A stretch of DNA of 64,000 nt from Cannabis sativa (taxonomy: Eukaryota > Streptophyta > Magnoliopsida > Rosales > Cannabaceae): assembly GCF_029168945.1 (NCBI RefSeq), contig NC_083602.1, forward strand, positions 66,980,600 through 67,044,599, given 5' to 3'. Positions 60,935 through 64,000 of this stretch are shown in pieces. The position numbers were made by a program, and so were the translations under genes. The first letter of the stretch is position 1; every line of letters starts with the position of its first letter. Below the pieces are notes generated by a model. The model ran no database searches. It saw only the letters and a list, made by a program, of their open reading frames with translations, and was not told the origin of the DNA.

Positions 60935-60981
60935 CACATATATATATAGATATTTATATATATATGTATGTATATATATTG
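60935..60981. repeat. (TA)n-rich microsatellite
   Basis: CACACACATATATATATAG continuing into TATATATGTATGTATATA. A second TA-rich run lies at about 61548-61582. Confidence 0.8.
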
Positions 60982-61129
60982 AAAGAATATTCCTATTTGC
61001 CATCTTAAAGTGTCCACAACCAAATGAGATAGCACCTTAAGGGTAGGTAGATATTTTTTATATTAATTATTAAATTATATTAATAAATTACATTAATTTA
61101 ACCAAAAAAGATATATTAAATTATAGAGA

Positions 61130-61506
61130 AAATACTATTTTAGTTCATGTATTTTGCAAAAGTTATCGATTGGATCCTCTATTTTGTTAAACGACAAATT
61201 GAACTATGTATTTTCTAAAATGATACAAAATAGTACCATGAGCATATTTTTGTCAAAATAAAATTTAATAATAATCTAATTTAGAGGTGTTACGACAAGA
61301 CTGATTATATTTTCTGTATTTGTTCATGCTAGACTTTATCTTCAAGTTGATTATTTTAAAAAAAAAAAAAAATTGTCAAAAATTGGGCTCATGATACTAT
61401 TTTGTACCATTTTAAAAAAAAAAATAGTTATCAATTTATTATTTAACACAACAAAGAGTTCAATTAATACTTTTTACAAAACATAAAGTTCAAAATAGTA
61501 GTAATA
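61130..61506. mobile_element. MITE-like fold-back element with about 110-bp inverted ends
   Basis: Left end ACTATTTTAGTTCATGTATT ... GATACAAAATAGTACCATGAGC pairs with the reverse complement of the right end (GCTCATGATACTATTTTGTACC ... TTCAAAATAGTAG, listed in pieces). Pairing is imperfect but continuous for about 110 bp, around an AT-rich centre. It encodes nothing. The exact ends and target duplication are unclear. Similar long-TIR elements are common in plants. Confidence 0.65.
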
Positions 61507-61582
61507 TTAGTGATTGTGTGGCACATATATACTATATAAATACCTTGTAATATATATATATGTATTTATATATATACATATT

Positions 61583-62145
61583 GTTAAAGACATAACGTTC
61601 AAATTACATGCATGAACCTAAGGATATTTATATAATTTGTAATTTGTGAGTTCAAATTCCAACCAATTCAAAATAAATTTTCATGATCAGACTAAATGAA
61701 TTTAGTGTTAATAGTTTGGTAAATTCAAATTCTTTAGTTCAAAACGGTTTTAGAATTTTCGCAAGTAGTTTAAACAAAACTAAACAACCTAATTCTTTTA
61801 TATATACTTACTATTTTTATTTATTTCTTTTATGAAGTATTGATAATTAGGACCAAACTTTAAGTAATGTATTTGCCTAGCTGTTACATAATATTATTTT
61901 GAAAAATATGTTGTTATGTATTATAAACTTAGAAAAGTAAGAAAAATAGAACCGTTACCAAATACAATTATGATTTCAAACAAAATCAATTTGTTCTCGA
62001 GTGAATAGTTTTATTTGGTTTTGAACTTTTAAAAAACTGCATACTCTTTAGGTTTGGAAAAATTGATAAAATGTGCCAAATGCAAAAAGCCCTGAATGGA
62101 CTTAAAATGATAAATACTTAATTTGTATAACACTAAACAAGCATT
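61583..62145. other. AT-rich intergenic sequence
   Basis: Nothing recognised. Just upstream of the tRNA gene the sequence AAACAAGCATT includes a CAA motif, often found before plant tRNA genes. Confidence 0.5.
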
Positions 62146-62217
62146 GTGGCTGTAGTTTAGTGGTGAGAATTCCACGTTGTGGCCGTGGAGACCTGGGCTC
62201 GAATCCCAGCAGCCACA
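62146..62217 (+). tRNA. tRNA-His (anticodon GTG)
   Basis: 72 nt. The acceptor stem GTGGCTG pairs perfectly with CAGCCAC, followed by A. The anticodon stem CCACG/CGTGG encloses TTGTGGC, with anticodon GTG at 62179-62181. The T arm CTGGG-CTCGAAT-CCCAG is perfect, and TAGTTTAGTGGTGAG fits the D arm (box A). No intron. The sequence is that of plant nuclear tRNA-His. All stems are intact, so it is probably functional; it is the only gene in the window that looks functional. Confidence 0.96.
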
Positions 62218-62218
62218 C

Positions 62219-62223
62219 TTTTT
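62219..62223 (+). terminator. RNA polymerase III terminator of tRNA-His
   Basis: A run of five T starting two bases after the tRNA end. Confidence 0.85.
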
Positions 62224-62865
62224 CATAATTACTATGATCATTTTTTATAATATATTTATTTATTTATTTTGAAATGATTATTATTAATAAATTTATTTTT
62301 GATAAAATTAATCTCGAGAATCAACATGCATTAATTTGAATATGAGATCCTTTTTTTTCCATTTTTTTTACATAATGATTAAACCTACTAAAAGAAATTA
62401 ATAATGACATTGAAAACCAAGATATACTTTGCTGACCATGAGTTGCAAAAATAATAAAGCTACATGGGACAAAACAAACACCAAAAAATAAATTATATTA
62501 GAATGACAATCTACAAATTATTATAAAATAATATAGAATAGATAAAGAAATAAGAAAAGAGAATGAACAAAGAAAAAAAAATAGAAGGTTCGAGAACCTT
62601 TTTGTTTTTTATTTTTTATTTTAAAAATTTCACTTAACAAAATCTTGTAGTTTGTTCATGGTTTTTGATTAATTAATTAGAAAATTGATTTTTTTTTTTT
62701 TAATGGTTATCGAACAATACCAAAATGAGAGAATGAATGCAATTTTTCTAAGTAATTTATTTTAATAGAAGTGGTCCCATATTTATACAAAAATGAGTCA
62801 TAGATTAGGAAACTAATAAAGAGAGAAATAGTAATTACAATTAATGGTAATTTAATTGAAAAGAT
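62224..62865. other. AT-rich intergenic sequence
   Basis: No gene seen. A short perfect stem AAGGTTC-GA-GAACCTT lies near 62585-62600. Runs of A and T are frequent. Confidence 0.5.
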
Positions 62866-63345
62866 TTAGGTAAATTGGACATCCATATATATATATACAT
62901 AATATTTTATAACACTCTCTTCCATAGTAACTGTCCCATTAAAAACCTTGTCAGAAATCCTAAGACAAAAATTTGGCCAAAGGAAAAAGAGTGCAATGTG
63001 AAATAAATCCTCCTTATTTAGACATTTGTGGAGATCTTCTAATTGACGAATTCCAATCTTGCGCGCCATCTTCTCAAATATTGATATTGGTAATGACTTT
63101 GTGAATAAGTCTGCAAGATTGATACTTGATTGAATATGTTGGACACCAATATGAATTCTCTGGAAATGTACAAAAAGGAATTTGGCGAAATGTGTTTTAA
63201 TTATATCTCCTTCAATGTACTCTCCTTTTAGTTGAACGATGCAAGCAATATTATCTTCATAGAGAACTGCTAGTGTTGAAACTTTTTTATTGAGTGTAAT
63301 CCATATGTTTCCCGAATATGTTATATCATGATCTCACTCTCACAC
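62866..63345 (-). pseudogene. Ty1/copia RNase H C-terminal fragment
   Basis: Minus strand. One open frame from about 63287 down to 62869 reads ...LYEDNIACIVQLKGEYI, then NLADLFTKSLPISIFEKMAR, then KIGIRQLEDLHKCL. This is the classic end of copia RNase H (EDN-AC--QLK-GYI; NLADLFTKSLP; KIGMR-L-DL). Upstream, HIRETYGLHSIKKF is in another frame, so a frame break lies near 63280. No LTR is attached. It is a different copia lineage from the 1.9-kb LTR family. Confidence 0.85.
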
Positions 63346-64000
63346 ATTCTCTACTTAATACATAAAAATCTTCTAAATTTTGTCTTGTTAAATATCTTGC
63401 CAAAAAAACTCAATGGGACAAAACTTAAGCTAAGGGAAAAAGAGTGCAACATGAATATATATCTCCCTCATGCACACATGATTCATAATTATTTTGGTGA
63501 TAACATACCTCATAAAATTATTGTTATCACTTTGAAATCATCACCGTATATTATCTATGACCATATATTTACTATAACTCTTTCAGAGTGTGTATGTACA
63601 CTTCTAAATTATGGATGAGGACTTCCTACATATTAAAATTTAATTAACTAATCGAATCATTCATGTGTGTATACAACTTTATTCATACCAAAGTTTAAAA
63701 TTTTCAAGTAGATATGAACATAACACATAATGATAATATAAATTTTCATTTGCGATAATATTGGTACTCCAAGATCATATATTTGTTTCATTTTTGTGGT
63801 ATGATCTTAATTTCTATATCAAATGATCATATATCTATAATTCTTAATGCATATGAAATACATCAGGACTTCTCTACTAATGAACAAATTATATACATTT
63901 AATATTTCTCAATCCACAAAAAGAAATAAAAGTTTGTTCTTCAATCATTTATACTATAATCAAAAACTCTTCAAGAGTCTATCACAACGTATAATTTACG
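63346..64000. other. AT-rich sequence, possibly more copia debris
   Basis: No gene. AAAAAGAGTGCAACATGAATAT near 63438 resembles AAAAAGAGTGCAATGTGAAATA near 62986, a pattern that often flanks copia RNase H ends. The 96-codon + frame at 63328-63618 has no recognisable product. Confidence 0.4.

Overview
This window is plant nuclear DNA made almost entirely of nested LTR retrotransposons. No intact host protein-coding gene is visible. The plant assignment rests on a Ty3/gypsy chromovirus of Tekay/Del type, several Ty1/copia relatives with 1.9 kb LTRs, a Cassandra element (a plant TRIM whose LTRs carry 5S rRNA sequence) and a plant-type tRNA-His(GTG). The AT-rich background suggests a dicot. A family-level guess cannot be supported from the sequence alone.

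Layout, left to right. 1-1127: the decayed 3' end and LTR start of a + strand copia element. 1128-9759: a minus-strand Tekay-like gypsy element with long gag and pol reading frames that are broken; its 5' LTR is truncated. 9760-9958: the end of the interrupted copia LTR. 9959-11983: older transposon-protein fragments and unassigned sequence. 11989-41212: one minus-strand copia-family element ('H'), flanked by the duplication CTAGG. Inside its leader sits a 19 kb composite (18231-37247) flanked by AATAT. The composite holds two members of the same family head to head, joined by a short palindromic LTR remnant near 28.6 kb. 41213-42934: a GGCCGGCC-rich unassigned stretch. 42935-47682: a copia LTR fragment split by a gypsy solo LTR (44382-47639, TSD TACAT), which is itself split by a complete Cassandra TRIM (46489-47417, TSD ATTGT). 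47870-58340: a copia solo LTR (TSD TTACA) split by element 'D' (48838-57603). D has two 1891-bp LTRs, a gag fragment and an RT remnant. 58346-60900: unassigned sequence ending in an LTR-like end with a TATA box. 60901-64000: AT-rich sequence with a fold-back MITE-like element, a tRNA-His gene and a copia RNase H remnant.

The copia family is the dominant character. Its LTRs start TGTTGGG and end CCAACA. The polypurine tract contains AAGTGGGAG and the primer site resembles the iMet type. A 3-4 kb AT-rich leader ends in a conserved, hairpin-containing block just upstream of where gag starts in D. No member here could encode a full polyprotein, so the family looks non-autonomous and would depend on helper proteins. 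Five target-site duplications give the nesting order. The least explained parts are the head-to-head composite with its palindromic centre, the conserved leader block, and patches of local scrambling inside the composite that may reflect consensus quality.
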